A stretch of DNA of 64,000 nucleotides from an uncultured Flavobacteriaceae bacterium (GCA_947502975.1 CANNBV010000004.1:248001-312000); one strand, 5' to 3'. Counted from the first letter of the stretch, positions 23,694 through 34,189 are shown. Program-made: numbers and translations. Notes: a model not told the origin generated them from the sequence alone.

Positions 23694-26051
23694 ATGATGA
23701 AAAGAATTACTTTAATATTAGTACTGTTTTTGATTACTAATCTAAATTATGGGCAAATTGTTTCTTGGGAAATGAACGGTAATTCCGGAAATGAGGCTAC
23801 TGTTAACGCTACAACTCTTGATGCTAACTTAAACACTTCAACATTATCTAGGGGGAGTGGTATAAATCCATCTAACTTAGCTAATGGGTTCTCATCTAAT
23901 AATTTTACACTCAATGGTACTCAATCTGATGCTCTTACAAATAACGATTATTTGGAGTTTCAAACTTCTGCTACAAGTGGATACCAAGTATCATTGAGCA
24001 CACTTGATGCTAATTTTAGGAGATCTGGTACTGGTCCAAATTCTTTTATTTGGCGCTATAGTATTGATGGTACTAATTTTTTCGACATTGGAACTACTAT
24101 TTCGTACGCAGGCACTCAAAACAATGGATCTGCTCAGACTCAGATAAATTTATCAGCAATTACTGCATTACAAAATGTAAATTCTGGAATTACAATAACA
24201 ATAAGACTTTATGCGTGGGGAGCTACAAATACTGGCGGTACTTTTGCTATTGGTAGATTAGGAGGCGACGATCTCAGTATTGGAGGATCTGTATCACTAT
24301 CTCCATGTTCTAGTTCTACTGTAATATGGACTTCAGGAGCTTGGAGCCCTATTAGCGGACCAACTATTAACACACCAGTAGTTATTGCTGATAATTACGA
24401 TACTACTACTGACGGTAGCTTTAATGCCTGTACGTTAACAGTAAATGCCGGGTTTAATTTAACTGTTGATGACAATAGGTTTGTTGTAGTTGAAAACGAT
24501 GTTACTATAAATGGAGAATTATTTGTACAAACTCAAGGTAATTTCGTTCAAAATAATGATGCTGCAAGTTTTAATGACAACTCTACTAATGGTGTTCGTG
24601 TTATTAAAGGCAAAACGTTTCCAAGAAAGTTTGCTTACACGTATTGGAGTTCTCCAATAGTAGATGAAACTATTGAGCAAGCATTTAGTACAGTACAAGC
24701 AGACAGACGCTTTTGGTTTAACGCTACAAACTTTGTTGATGTACAACAAGAAGTTGGGAATACAGGGGTTTTTACTCCTGGAACAGATGATATAGATGAT
24801 AACGGTGACGATTGGCAAATTGCTAGTGGCACCATGACACCAGGCGTTGGATATGCTGCAATTGCTAGCCAATTTGGACCTGCTTTCCCACGTACTGAAA
24901 GCTTTACTTTTACAGGAGAATTAAACAATGGTATTATACAAGTGCCAATAGTAAATAACAGTGGGGGAGCTTATAATGATTGGAATTTTATTGGCAACCC
25001 ATACCCAGGTGCTATTGATGCCGATGATTTTCTATCAGTAAACAGTGCTTTGGTAGGAGCTCTATATTTTTGGGATCAAGCAACACCGGAAAGCGATACT
25101 GCTGGAGGGAGTCAAGGACAAAATTTTTCAGTAGACGATTACGCAGTTTATAATGGTACCATGGGAATTGGCGCAAGAAGTGGCACTGGCAGTCAACCTA
25201 ATGGTTTTGTAGCCTCTTGCCAAGGATTTTTTGTAGAAGCATTGGCCGCAGGTAATGTAACTTTTAACAATTCAATGCGTGCAGCTTCAAATAATAATGG
25301 TCAGTTTTTTAAAAATGCTTCGTCTAAAAACAGCTCGTCTTCTAGCTCTAATAACAATAAGTTATGGGTAGACTTAACCACAGATAATGGTATTTTTAGT
25401 CAAATAGGCGTTGGATATGTTACTGGAGCCACCAATCTTAATGATGGTGCTTTTTACGATGCCAAAAGAATTATTAGTTCTGGAAATGCAGCAATATTAT
25501 ATTCTACCATAGAAAATGATAATGGTAAATTTGCAATTCAAGGTAAGGCAAGTTCTAGTATAAATAGTGATGAAATTATAAAACTTGGTTTTAGCACTTC
25601 AATAGAAATTGCAACCTTATATACACTTTCTGTAGCTCAATTTGAAGGTGACTTTTTATCAAATAATACGATATATCTAAAAGACAATTTAACCAATACA
25701 GTACATAATTTATCGGATAGTGATTATACCTTTACTTCTGAAGTTGGTGAATTTAATGATCGTTTTGAGATTGCATTTAATGCAAGTGCATTATCTACTA
25801 GCGATGTAGCATTAAATGCGAACGACATTAAAATTGTACAATTAGATACTGAAACTATTCAGTTTACAACTGAAATCTCAAGTTTTAAATCTATTACCGT
25901 ATTTGATCTTTTAGGAAGAGGATTACACAAGTTTGATGGCGATGGTAATAATGAGACATACAACCTAAGTGCATTAAAAAGTTCTGTATACATTGCTTCT
26001 ATAACTTTAGAAAATGGTGCTACAATAAGTAAAAAATTCATTAAGAAATAA
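23694..26051 (+). CDS. Large secreted protein with T9SS type A sorting domain
   Basis: A 785-aa exported protein with a signal peptide (MMKRITLILVLFLITNLNYGQ) and a first beta-rich domain (to about 200) containing SIDGTNFFDIGTT. The middle part has the FIGNPYPGAIDADDFL motif often seen in Bacteroidota surface proteins. The C-terminus is a type A sorting domain (ITVFDLLGRGLHKFDG ... ISKKFIKK), which directs export by the type IX system and surface attachment. No catalytic motif was seen, so an adhesive or structural role is more likely than an enzymatic one. The first ATG is followed at once by a second at 23697. A terminator lies 30 bp after the stop. Confidence 0.85.
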   Translation: MMKRITLILVLFLITNLNYGQIVSWEMNGNSGNEATVNATTLDANLNTSTLSRGSGINPSNLANGFSSNNFTLNGTQSDALTNNDYLEFQTSATSGYQVSLSTLDANFRRSGTGPNSFIWRYSIDGTNFFDIGTTISYAGTQNNGSAQTQINLSAITALQNVNSGITITIRLYAWGATNTGGTFAIGRLGGDDLSIGGSVSLSPCSSSTVIWTSGAWSPISGPTINTPVVIADNYDTTTDGSFNACTLTVNAGFNLTVDDNRFVVVENDVTINGELFVQTQGNFVQNNDAASFNDNSTNGVRVIKGKTFPRKFAYTYWSSPIVDETIEQAFSTVQADRRFWFNATNFVDVQQEVGNTGVFTPGTDDIDDNGDDWQIASGTMTPGVGYAAIASQFGPAFPRTESFTFTGELNNGIIQVPIVNNSGGAYNDWNFIGNPYPGAIDADDFLSVNSALVGALYFWDQATPESDTAGGSQGQNFSVDDYAVYNGTMGIGARSGTGSQPNGFVASCQGFFVEALAAGNVTFNNSMRAASNNNGQFFKNASSKNSSSSSSNNNKLWVDLTTDNGIFSQIGVGYVTGATNLNDGAFYDAKRIISSGNAAILYSTIENDNGKFAIQGKASSSINSDEIIKLGFSTSIEIATLYTLSVAQFEGDFLSNNTIYLKDNLTNTVHNLSDSDYTFTSEVGEFNDRFEIAFNASALSTSDVALNANDIKIVQLDTETIQFTTEISSFKSITVFDLLGRGLHKFDGDGNNETYNLSALKSSVYIASITLENGATISKKFIKK

Positions 26052-26082
26052 TAAATAAAACTTTAAAACTAACTATTATTCT

Positions 26083-26114
26083 ACACGCTATTCCTCTTGG
26101 AATGGCGTGTTTTA
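26083..26114. terminator. Terminator after the T9SS cargo gene
   Basis: ACACGCTATTCC / GGAATGGCGTGT, a 12-bp stem with one T-G wobble and a 4-nt loop, followed by TTTT. Confidence 0.85.
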
Positions 26115-26150
26115 CTTTATAGATCTGAGTGTTTTCCAACTGATGGTTCT

Positions 26151-26173
26151 CGATAGTTCTGCTGAGTCTATCG
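26151..26173. repeat. Short hairpin-forming intergenic sequence
   Basis: CGATAG (26151-26156) and CTATCG (26168-26173) around an 11-nt loop, within a stretch that does not code. It looks like a small dispersed repeat, but no second copy was found in the window. Confidence 0.35.
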
Positions 26174-26226
26174 AAGTACGGTTTTTGATAAAAATCACTC
26201 GAATTGATATTCAACCAGTATCCAGA

Positions 26227-28638
26227 TTACAAACTATATTTTAATGCTAATATAAGGTTACGTCCAGGTGCAGCAATCCCTGAAGAATAGGGTCTATAGC
26301 GTTGGTCTGTAATGTTTTCCAAAGCGGCTGTTAAACTCGTAGAATTACTCACTTTGTATTGTGTTCTTAAATTCAATGTATACCAAGATGGTGCATATGG
26401 GTTGCCATTTCTATCAGCAGCATAAATATAATCCTTAACTTTTTCTGAAGGTGCTAATTGGTTGTATGATAGCTCACCATTATAACTAGCAAATGCGTCA
26501 ACCGTTAATTTATTATGTTTCCAAACCAAATGTGTATTTCCAAAGTTTGGTGCTACATGACGTATAGGCACCTCAATATTATCGTTCTCTTCTGTACCTC
26601 CAATTACACTGTATTGTGAGGTTAGTTCTAAGTTTTGATTTAGTAATAGTTTCAACCCTACTTCAAAACCATAAATCCATGCTTTTGAGGCATTTTGTAT
26701 GGCTTGTACATTGCTTAATTCTCCATCATACATAATTTCTGTGGCCCCATTTAAATTATAATCGCGTCGCACTAAGGCATTGTCTAAATAGGTATAATAC
26801 GTACTTAAATCTAAAATGAGTTTCTTGTCAAAATCTAACTTTAATCCTACTTCACCTCCATAAGCATATTCTGGTCTAAGTGTCTCATTTGGGACAACTA
26901 CTGATCCTGGTTCAGAATCAAATACTTTACCAATATCATCAATATTTGGTGCTCTAAATGCTGAAGCAGCATTAAGTTTCCATTGCATTGTTTCATTTGG
27001 AGACCATGTTAAACCCGCTGTTCCTGTTAATGCTCCTGCTGTGTTTTTTGAACTTTGAAATGGCAAGTCTAAAAATGTATTATTTTCTGTAAAATCTGCC
27101 ACAGAGGTCACATGATTAAACCGTAATCCCGATTGAAAGACAAAATTAGTGTTAGGCTTGTACTTTAAACTTGTGTATATCGCAGCTGATGCCCATGTTG
27201 CACCATCTGGATATCTCGAAACAGTACTTGATAGATCGCCTGTTGAGATATCTTCTATAGAGGCAACTGATGAGACTTTATTAAACACATATTCGGCACC
27301 ATAAAACATCTGCGTTTTTTCACTTAGCCTTTTTTCGAAATCTAAGTTAAACGAATATGCATTAACGTCTTCTTCTCTATTCCTTCGCTCTGTAGATTGG
27401 AAATCTCTGTCTATTCTACTTTCTTGAAAATTTTGATATGCTATTGTGGCTTTAACTTTATCGTACAAATTAGAACGGCTGCTTAGCCTTGTAACTTGTA
27501 GATTGGACATGAACCATTTTTGTGGGCCGTAATTCCATTCTGCAGAACGTAAATCATTGTCTTGATAACGAATTAACCTATCATATCTGGGAATATCCGA
27601 AGATTTAGAATAGTGTAACCCTAAATCGAAACTCAAGTTTTTATAGGGTTCAAATCTCACTTTTTGAGATAGATTTAACTGGTTGTACCCAGAAAATTTT
27701 TGAACTTTTGGGTTAGGGTTGGTTACAATAGCATCATTATTATTGTTAGAAACAACAAACTCTGTCCTCAAATAGTCATCAGGACCATGTGATCCCATTT
27801 CTAAATCATTAAAGTTAGTATAAGTAGCACTTGTTAAAAAGCCCCATTTTTTATAGCCTAGATTAAGATCTAAATGCCCTGTTTTTTCATCGCTTGCAGA
27901 AGCATACCTTACTAGAGTATTTGCTTTAACTAATAGTGTATCTGCATAAGAGAGTTTTGGAATTTTTGTATAAAAACTCATAACGCCCCCAACGGCATCA
28001 CTTCCATAAATAACTGAACCAGAGCCTAGAGTAACTTCTGTGCTTTGAATAGACAATGGATCGACAGCTATAACATTGTGCACATTACCACCTCTAAAAA
28101 TGGCATTATTCATTCTCACACCATCAACCGTTATTAATAAACGGTTCGTTGAAAACCCTCGAATCATGGGGCTACCTCCTCCAAGTTGACTTTTTTGCAC
28201 AAATACTGCTCCTGTATTTTCTAATACATCAGCACTAGTTTGCGGATTCATAAACTCAATAATTTCAGCATTGCTATTTACTATCTTTTGAGGAATATCA
28301 CGTTTATGCTGTTCAAATTTTGAAGCGGAAATAACTATCTCCTGTAACCCTTGTGTATTGGCGTCTAAATACACAATCTTAGTTTTTAGAACTTCAGATT
28401 TGGTTAAAAACTTAGTAACATGCGATAAGTGCTGAAAATATAGAGTATCCGTCAACGCAAACTTATCTAAATTGGCAATACCTCTAAAGTTGGTAATCAC
28501 ACTCTTAGTTCTGTTCGCATCAAAAACAGCCACACCAAAAATAGGTTCTTCGGTAATTGTATTTAATACTTTTATGTCTTGTGCTTCTACTACTTTTATC
28601 AGCAGTAAAAACAACAAAAGCATATAATTGCGCTTCAT
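26227..28638 (-). CDS. TonB-dependent outer-membrane receptor, heme/hemoglobin-receptor-like
   Basis: An 803-aa receptor with a signal peptide (about 1-19) and an N-terminal carboxypeptidase-regulatory-like domain (about 20-95, with EPIFGVAVFDANRT). The plug follows (about 115-225, with SADVLENTGAVFVQKSQLGG, MIRGFSTNRLLITVDGVRMN and GSDAVGGV), then a 22-strand barrel ending ALKYSL. The barrel holds FRAP followed by a NETLRPE stretch, which resembles the FRAP/NPNL region of heme receptors. The ligand is therefore possibly heme or hemoglobin, but this is inference. recO lies 3 bp upstream on the same strand, so read-through from recO is possible. Confidence 0.88.
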   Translation of the reverse strand: MKRNYMLLLFLLLIKVVEAQDIKVLNTITEEPIFGVAVFDANRTKSVITNFRGIANLDKFALTDTLYFQHLSHVTKFLTKSEVLKTKIVYLDANTQGLQEIVISASKFEQHKRDIPQKIVNSNAEIIEFMNPQTSADVLENTGAVFVQKSQLGGGSPMIRGFSTNRLLITVDGVRMNNAIFRGGNVHNVIAVDPLSIQSTEVTLGSGSVIYGSDAVGGVMSFYTKIPKLSYADTLLVKANTLVRYASASDEKTGHLDLNLGYKKWGFLTSATYTNFNDLEMGSHGPDDYLRTEFVVSNNNNDAIVTNPNPKVQKFSGYNQLNLSQKVRFEPYKNLSFDLGLHYSKSSDIPRYDRLIRYQDNDLRSAEWNYGPQKWFMSNLQVTRLSSRSNLYDKVKATIAYQNFQESRIDRDFQSTERRNREEDVNAYSFNLDFEKRLSEKTQMFYGAEYVFNKVSSVASIEDISTGDLSSTVSRYPDGATWASAAIYTSLKYKPNTNFVFQSGLRFNHVTSVADFTENNTFLDLPFQSSKNTAGALTGTAGLTWSPNETMQWKLNAASAFRAPNIDDIGKVFDSEPGSVVVPNETLRPEYAYGGEVGLKLDFDKKLILDLSTYYTYLDNALVRRDYNLNGATEIMYDGELSNVQAIQNASKAWIYGFEVGLKLLLNQNLELTSQYSVIGGTEENDNIEVPIRHVAPNFGNTHLVWKHNKLTVDAFASYNGELSYNQLAPSEKVKDYIYAADRNGNPYAPSWYTLNLRTQYKVSNSTSLTAALENITDQRYRPYSSGIAAPGRNLILALKYSL

Positions 28639-28641
28639 TTT

Positions 28642-29361
28642 CTAATTAAAAACTTGATTAAATATTTGCAGTGACTTTGGGATTCTAAAACTGCCCAAAT
28701 GTAATTCAAAATAAAGCAAAATCATATTTAAAAACGATTGTCTTTTTTTTGCATTAATCTTTATATCATATAATGCATCAAATTTTATACCTAAAAGGTG
28801 TTTTAAAAGTATTAAATTTTCTCCGGAAACACAGTATTTCCCTAAATCTTTAGTTTGAAAGCTTCCATCCTCTAAATTGAAAAAAGCGTTATGTATTTGT
28901 GTGGTATCGGGATAAAAGCCTAAATATTTTGTAAGTTTTAATAGGAATAATAAATGGAAATTAGCGAATTCTGTATCTGTATCAAACCATAAAAGTGTAG
29001 TTTCTAAATAACTGTAAAGTGCTTCATTTTTCTCTTCTTCTTGCAATGTAGTCGCAAGTATTTCTGACAAAAACATCACTACTGAACTTTTTAATATATG
29101 GGAATGCAAACTTGTATATACAGTATTTACTTTTACTTCCTTTAAAGTATATAATGATCGTGTTTTGGTATAATTGAAAACAACCTGTATTTGGGATAAT
29201 AATTGAAAATAGGCTGCTTTTGTGTTAGACTTCTTGGACTTTAAAACCCCACGAACTAAAAAGCTTATAACGCCGTGTTCTTGAGTATAGCATTTTACGA
29301 TTAAATCGTTATCACGGTACTTTAATTTTGATAGTACAATAGCATTTGTAGTGCTTAACAT
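28642..29361 (-). CDS. recO: DNA repair protein RecO
   Basis: A 239-aa mediator of RecA loading in the RecFOR pathway. The N-terminal OB fold is visible as TNAIVLSKLKYRDNDLIVKCYTQEHG (spans about 5-30) and ISFLVRGVLKSKKSN. The helical C-terminal domain follows (FANFHLLFLLKLTKYLGFYPD near 132-152). The zinc-binding cysteines of some RecO proteins are not obvious here; one Cys remains in GKYCVSGE. It overlaps the upstream porZ stop by 1 bp and lies 3 bp from the TonB receptor, forming porZ-recO-receptor in one direction. Confidence 0.9.
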   Translation of the reverse strand: MLSTTNAIVLSKLKYRDNDLIVKCYTQEHGVISFLVRGVLKSKKSNTKAAYFQLLSQIQVVFNYTKTRSLYTLKEVKVNTVYTSLHSHILKSSVVMFLSEILATTLQEEEKNEALYSYLETTLLWFDTDTEFANFHLLFLLKLTKYLGFYPDTTQIHNAFFNLEDGSFQTKDLGKYCVSGENLILLKHLLGIKFDALYDIKINAKKRQSFLNMILLYFELHLGSFRIPKSLQIFNQVFN

Positions 29362-31700
29362 TACCTTACTACCATTAATTTAATGACTTTAGTTTCAAAA
29401 CTATCTAAATCTGAAAGCATTATAAGATACACTCCAGAGGCCACTACATTATTAGCTAAATTTTTGCCATTCCAAAATGCAGTACCTCCATCAATCTCTA
29501 AATTAAAGCCACGATACCTTTGATTGGTTCTAGACTGTGCCTCAGCAACTAAATTTCCCTCAATATCAGTAATCTTAATATTAACATTTTCAGGCAGATC
29601 ATCAATTTTTACTTTTTTCTCAACGATATCAAACCCAGGTCTCACTGGATTTGGATAAGCATATGAAGTTGAGAAATCTTCTTGGGTTCCAGAACTACCA
29701 GTTTTGAAAGAAACTAATCCTTTTTCAGTTGCTATATATAATATTCCGTTTGATTCATCTATGGAAAGATCTGAGATATTATCTGAAGGCAATGGAGAAT
29801 TTTCTGTTGTAAAATGAAAAATAGTTTGTTGTCCATCTGAAGAGAAATAAAACAAACCTGACCCCGTTGTTCCCACCCATTTATTATTAGAACCATCTAC
29901 AACTATTTTAGATATAAATTGCTGAAAAAGAAGTTCTTTAGCTACACCATCTTCTGAAATAATTATTTCTTCGACTCTCACATTATCATCTTCAAAAAAT
30001 CCAGAGGTATTAAACAACACCCTCAATCCTCTAAAAGTCCCTATCCAAAGTTGACCTCCTCTGTCTAGGGCTAAGGCTGTAGCAAATATTGATGGCATAT
30101 TTTCTTCTTCTGTGCTTAGGTTTTTAATTTTCTGCGCTCCTCCTTCATCATTAAACCCAATTACCCCAAAAGCAGCACTTGCTACCCATTTCGTTCCATC
30201 ATTACCAATTACCATATCCCTAAATCCAGCATTATCAGAATTATCAGGTATTACCGCTGCAAAATCATAAGACCTCCATGTTCCATTAGAAACATTAAAA
30301 GATTTTAATGGTTCATTTATTCTACTTGTAGCTGTCCATAATAGACCCTCTTCATCAAACTTTGATGGCCCTACTCTGATATCAATATAATTAGGATTTG
30401 AGGTTATCAATGATTCTAAACCACTATTTGTAGTGTTATACAAAAGAGATGGCTCACCATTGTCTAACTCTAATAAACCACTAAAAAAAGAGCTTATAAA
30501 AACTTGATTTATATTAAATGGATTCACAGCAATACTATTGAGGCATTTAGCATCAAAATCTTCAGAATACGGGGTATTTACCCAAACACCACCATCATAT
30601 AGACTGAAACCACGATTGTTTAGAGGGTAAGGATTAAGAAACAGGGTATAATCTCCATATGTAACCCATAATTTATTAAAAGAAGCATTTAATGAAAAAG
30701 GAATGTTTAACAATGGCCCATCTGGATGTATTTCTTCAAAGCTATTGATATTAGAACTCGAAGTTTTTAGAATTCCAAAGTCTCTTGTGCCAATATAAAT
30801 AGTTTCATCATCTACTATTGCAGATGTATATCTCGTATTAAACTCTTCATTTATATCAATCTGTGTTAACAAATTAAAATCTTCGTCATACACAAAAACA
30901 GTACTATCAGTAGTTACAAGAAGATTATTTTCTATACTTCTTATCTCTAGTGGTAAGCTAGTATACCTAAACCGATTTACAAGACTTGTATTATCAACCT
31001 CGTAAATGATACGATTACTCCCCGTAGCATATAATTTACTTGACAGGCCCTCAATTCCTAAAAAATCACCATTAGCAACAATTTCCCAATTCCCAAAATC
31101 AATTAAATTTGGATTATCTAGTAGAGCTCTTCTTATACCACCATCTCTAGTGGCTGCATAGATATAATTATTAAAAAAAGTTGTTTGGCTTACTCTTAGC
31201 TGACTCCCTTGATTACCAATAAAAAATGTATCTCCAAATTCAAGACGTTCTATATTAAAAACAGAAATACCAAAATCTGTAGAAATGTAGGCCACATTAT
31301 CTATTACATTAAAATGATTAATTCTTTTGTTAATAGCAGGTATTGTAACCTTATCAATAATATCAATAACTGTTAAAACATTATCGTCATCATCTAATAC
31401 AATTTCTATTAGTCCGTTTTCATAACCAATAAGCAACAATTGATATATGTTACTGTAGTAAATTGTAGAAATATCATTACCAGACAAACCTTTAACCGTA
31501 TCAACCTTCTCAATTTCTTTGGTATTTATATCATATATAAAAATGGCATTCTCAGCAGCTGCATAAATCTTTGAATCGCTCTTAGCAATATCTACAATAT
31601 TAAAATAGGAAAAGTGTCCTTCCCATAACGTCGAAAAATCTTGAGCAAATTGTAGAATTGGTGACAGAAAAATTAATAAAACAAAAATCTTTTTAATCAT
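29361..31700 (-). CDS. porZ: T9SS-associated beta-propeller protein PorZ
   Basis: A 779-aa exported protein with a signal peptide ending near QFAQ (residue 19). Two large beta-propeller regions (about 25-330 and 345-670) are built of two-component-regulator-propeller-like blades (LSGNDISTIYYS, KWVASAAFGVIGF, LWIGTFRGLRVLF, KWVGTTGSGLFYF). The C-terminus is a T9SS type A domain (YAYPNPVRPGFDIV ... KVIKLMVV). PorZ is the surface T9SS protein that delivers the lipopolysaccharide attached to cargo proteins. Length, blade order and the sorting domain all fit, and the gene is directly joined to recO. Confidence 0.8.
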   Translation of the reverse strand: MIKKIFVLLIFLSPILQFAQDFSTLWEGHFSYFNIVDIAKSDSKIYAAAENAIFIYDINTKEIEKVDTVKGLSGNDISTIYYSNIYQLLLIGYENGLIEIVLDDDDNVLTVIDIIDKVTIPAINKRINHFNVIDNVAYISTDFGISVFNIERLEFGDTFFIGNQGSQLRVSQTTFFNNYIYAATRDGGIRRALLDNPNLIDFGNWEIVANGDFLGIEGLSSKLYATGSNRIIYEVDNTSLVNRFRYTSLPLEIRSIENNLLVTTDSTVFVYDEDFNLLTQIDINEEFNTRYTSAIVDDETIYIGTRDFGILKTSSSNINSFEEIHPDGPLLNIPFSLNASFNKLWVTYGDYTLFLNPYPLNNRGFSLYDGGVWVNTPYSEDFDAKCLNSIAVNPFNINQVFISSFFSGLLELDNGEPSLLYNTTNSGLESLITSNPNYIDIRVGPSKFDEEGLLWTATSRINEPLKSFNVSNGTWRSYDFAAVIPDNSDNAGFRDMVIGNDGTKWVASAAFGVIGFNDEGGAQKIKNLSTEEENMPSIFATALALDRGGQLWIGTFRGLRVLFNTSGFFEDDNVRVEEIIISEDGVAKELLFQQFISKIVVDGSNNKWVGTTGSGLFYFSSDGQQTIFHFTTENSPLPSDNISDLSIDESNGILYIATEKGLVSFKTGSSGTQEDFSTSYAYPNPVRPGFDIVEKKVKIDDLPENVNIKITDIEGNLVAEAQSRTNQRYRGFNLEIDGGTAFWNGKNLANNVVASGVYLIMLSDLDSFETKVIKLMVVR

Positions 31701-31771
31701 GGTCTCATTTTCTGTTTCAAATATATTTATAAGTAACGAGTTTTAGTTTAAAATAATATACATAAAATAAA

Positions 31772-31797
31772 AAAAGCTTCCCAAATGAGAAGCTTTT
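31772..31797. terminator. Rho-independent terminator after gdhA
   Basis: AAAAGCTTC / GAAGCTTTT with an 8-nt loop, preceded and followed by A/T runs. It serves gdhA (minus strand). Confidence 0.8.
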
Positions 31798-31817
31798 CTG
31801 TTTGGTATTTACAATAG

Positions 31818-33161
31818 TTATACTACACCCTGTGCTAACATAGCGTCAGCTACTTTTACAAAGCCAGCAATATTTGCACCTTTTACATAATCTATATAAC
31901 CATCTTCATCTGTTCCATAATCAATACACGACTGGTGAATATCACCCATAATCTCCTTAAGTTTTTTATCAACTTCTTCTCTGGTCCACTTATAACGTAA
32001 AGAATTTTGAGTCATTTCTAAACCAGAAGTTGCTACACCTCCAGCATTTGAGGCTTTTCCTGGAGCAAATAAAATTTTGGCTTTATGAAATTCTGTAATG
32101 GCTTCTTTAGTAGATGGCATATTAGCACCTTCACTTACACACATACATCCGTTAGACAATAACACTTTAGCATCGTCACCATTCAATTCGTTTTGTGTAG
32201 CACAAGGCAAGGCAATATCACATTTTTCATGCCATGGTGTCTTTCCTTTTGTGAATTTCGCATTTGGATACGCTTCTAAATATTCGCTTATTCTACCTCT
32301 TTTTTCATTTTTAAGATGCATAATAAATGTTAGTTTTTCATTATCTATACCTTCTTCATCATAAATATATCCAGAAGAATCAGATAAGGTAACTACTTTT
32401 GCTCCTAACTGAATAGATTTCTCTGCAGCATATTGAGCAACATTTCCAGAACCCGATATTACAATCGTTTTCCCTTCAAAACTATCATTCTTAGTTTTAA
32501 GCATATTTTCAGCAAAATATACTGTACCATAACCTGTGGCCTCTGGTCTAATTAATGAACCACCCCAAGTCATACCTTTACCAGTTAATACTCCTGTAAA
32601 CTCATTTCTTAACTTTCTATACATTCCAAAAAGAAACCCTATCTCTCTCTGACCTACTCCAATATCTCCAGCAGGGATATCAGTATTTGGCCCTATGTGT
32701 CTAAATAACTCACTCATAAAAGCATGACAAAATCTCATGATTTCATTATCGCTTTTTCCTTTAGGGTTAAAATCACTTCCCCCTTTACCACCTCCCATTG
32801 GAAGTGTTGTTAGGCTATTTTTAAATACTTGCTCAAAGGCTAAAAACTTTAAAATACTTGCATTTACAGTTGGATGAAAACGTAAACCGCCTTTATACGG
32901 TCCTATAGCTGAATTCATTTGAATCCTATAACCTCTGTTCACTTGAATTTCGCCATTATCATCAACCCAACATACTCTAAAAGAGATCAATCGTTCTGGC
33001 TCTACCATTCTAAGTAAAACATTTTTACCATAGTAAATATCATGTTTAACTATATAAGGAATAACGGTTTCTGCTACTTCTTCAACCGCTTGTAAAAATT
33101 CTGGTTCATGAGCGTTACGCTCTTTAACCAAATCTAAAAACTCTGAAATTATTTTTTTCAT
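31818..33161 (-). CDS. gdhA: NADP-type glutamate dehydrogenase
   Basis: A 447-aa enzyme that interconverts 2-oxoglutarate plus ammonium and glutamate. The hexameric bacterial type is recognised by KGGLRFHPTVNASILKFLAFEQVFKNSL (spans about 90-117), the catalytic LPMGGGKGGSDF (about 121-132) and the Rossmann entry VISGSGNVAQYAAEK (about 233-247). The 445-450 aa length is that of NADP-specific GdhA. It has its own -7 box and a terminator. The gene divergent to it encodes a small exported barrel-like protein. Confidence 0.96.
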   Translation of the reverse strand: MKKIISEFLDLVKERNAHEPEFLQAVEEVAETVIPYIVKHDIYYGKNVLLRMVEPERLISFRVCWVDDNGEIQVNRGYRIQMNSAIGPYKGGLRFHPTVNASILKFLAFEQVFKNSLTTLPMGGGKGGSDFNPKGKSDNEIMRFCHAFMSELFRHIGPNTDIPAGDIGVGQREIGFLFGMYRKLRNEFTGVLTGKGMTWGGSLIRPEATGYGTVYFAENMLKTKNDSFEGKTIVISGSGNVAQYAAEKSIQLGAKVVTLSDSSGYIYDEEGIDNEKLTFIMHLKNEKRGRISEYLEAYPNAKFTKGKTPWHEKCDIALPCATQNELNGDDAKVLLSNGCMCVSEGANMPSTKEAITEFHKAKILFAPGKASNAGGVATSGLEMTQNSLRYKWTREEVDKKLKEIMGDIHQSCIDYGTDEDGYIDYVKGANIAGFVKVADAMLAQGVV

Positions 33162-33207
33162 GAATTAAAAAATGTTTAAATTTTAATGAAAATACAATTT
33201 TGAAGCG

Positions 33208-33215
33208 CAAAGATA
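33208..33215 (-). promoter_or_regulatory. -7 box of gdhA
   Basis: On the minus strand TATCTTTG, a full match, 46 nt before the gdhA ATG. No clear -33 TTG at the standard distance. Confidence 0.5.
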
Positions 33216-33294
33216 CGTTATCTTTAAAAATAATGCGATTTTTTTTAATATTTCGCAATACGCAATAAAACAGAAATGCGCTTCATCAGAATAA

Positions 33295-33325
33295 TTTGGT
33301 AGTTCGTCGAGTTTTTATATATTTG
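33295..33325 (+). promoter_or_regulatory. Promoter of the 33355 gene
   Basis: TTTG at 33295-33298, 19 nt, TATATTTG at 33318-33325. Full match to the Bacteroidota consensus, 29 bp before the ATG. Confidence 0.7.
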
Positions 33326-33354
33326 TTGCGTTAACGCCTCGAAAATAAAATATT

Positions 33355-34158
33355 ATGACGCTTAACTTAAAACGTTTAGCTCTTATTCTTTGTGTGTTTG
33401 CACTTTGCAAAACATCATACGCTCAATTGGGCTTCTCTCATGAAATAGGTGTTATCACTGGCCCTGTTCAGTTTAGGTCCGATTTTGGTAGTCGTGATGA
33501 TGAACGTACTAATTTTGGCAACTCAGGTATTGGCATTGGATTAGTACATTATATAAACTTTTCATATAGAGCAGATTGTAACTGTTACACCACAGATACG
33601 TATTTTAATGATCATTTTAAATTACGAAATGAAATTTCTTGGAATAAAACGAAGCTAGAGCACTTGGGTAGATGGGTTCAGCCTGATAGAACAAGTGCAA
33701 ATGCAGATAGATTAAGAGGTCACACTGGGTTTGCTAAAAACTTAGATATAGGCACACAACTTGAATTTTTTCCTTTAAGTATTCGTTCTTTTCAAGCTTA
33801 CGGATATAGAATTGCTCCTTTTCTTAGCTTAGGTATACATTATACATCTTTCAATCCTGAAGTAATTACTACATACGATAACGGTACAAATGATGTTGGA
33901 AATATTGGTGACCCAACTAATTTTTATACGAATTGGGCTCCTGGATCAGTAGACCCATCTCCCGGCAGTACTTGGTCTACAGTAGCAAGTGTTGGTTTTA
34001 GATATAAAGTTGGTAAACTTTCTGACTTAATGTTGGATTTAAGATGGCAATATTACTTTGATGATTGGATTGATGGCTTAAATCATAACTTGGAATATAA
34101 TAGAAATAACGATTGGTTACTTTGGCTAAACGTTGGTTATATTTATTATTTAAATTAA
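33355..34158 (+). CDS. Exported protein of the Bacteroidota beta-barrel type
   Basis: A 267-aa protein with a signal peptide (about 1-23, ending SYAQ). It shows regular beta strands (GIGIGLVHYINFSY, IAPFLSLGIHYTSF, VASVGFRYKVG, LMLDLRWQYYFDDW) and an aromatic C-terminal strand (LWLNVGYIYYLN). An Asp/Cys pair segment, RADCNCYTTDTY, sits near 62-73. This is consistent with an outer-membrane barrel. It is divergent from gdhA and has a strong promoter of its own. The family is seen next to glutamate dehydrogenase in other flavobacteria as far as I recall, but no function is known to me. Confidence 0.7.
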   Translation: MTLNLKRLALILCVFALCKTSYAQLGFSHEIGVITGPVQFRSDFGSRDDERTNFGNSGIGIGLVHYINFSYRADCNCYTTDTYFNDHFKLRNEISWNKTKLEHLGRWVQPDRTSANADRLRGHTGFAKNLDIGTQLEFFPLSIRSFQAYGYRIAPFLSLGIHYTSFNPEVITTYDNGTNDVGNIGDPTNFYTNWAPGSVDPSPGSTWSTVASVGFRYKVGKLSDLMLDLRWQYYFDDWIDGLNHNLEYNRNNDWLLWLNVGYIYYLN

Positions 34159-34189
34159 AAAAAGCACTTTTAAGCAACTCCCTATCCCT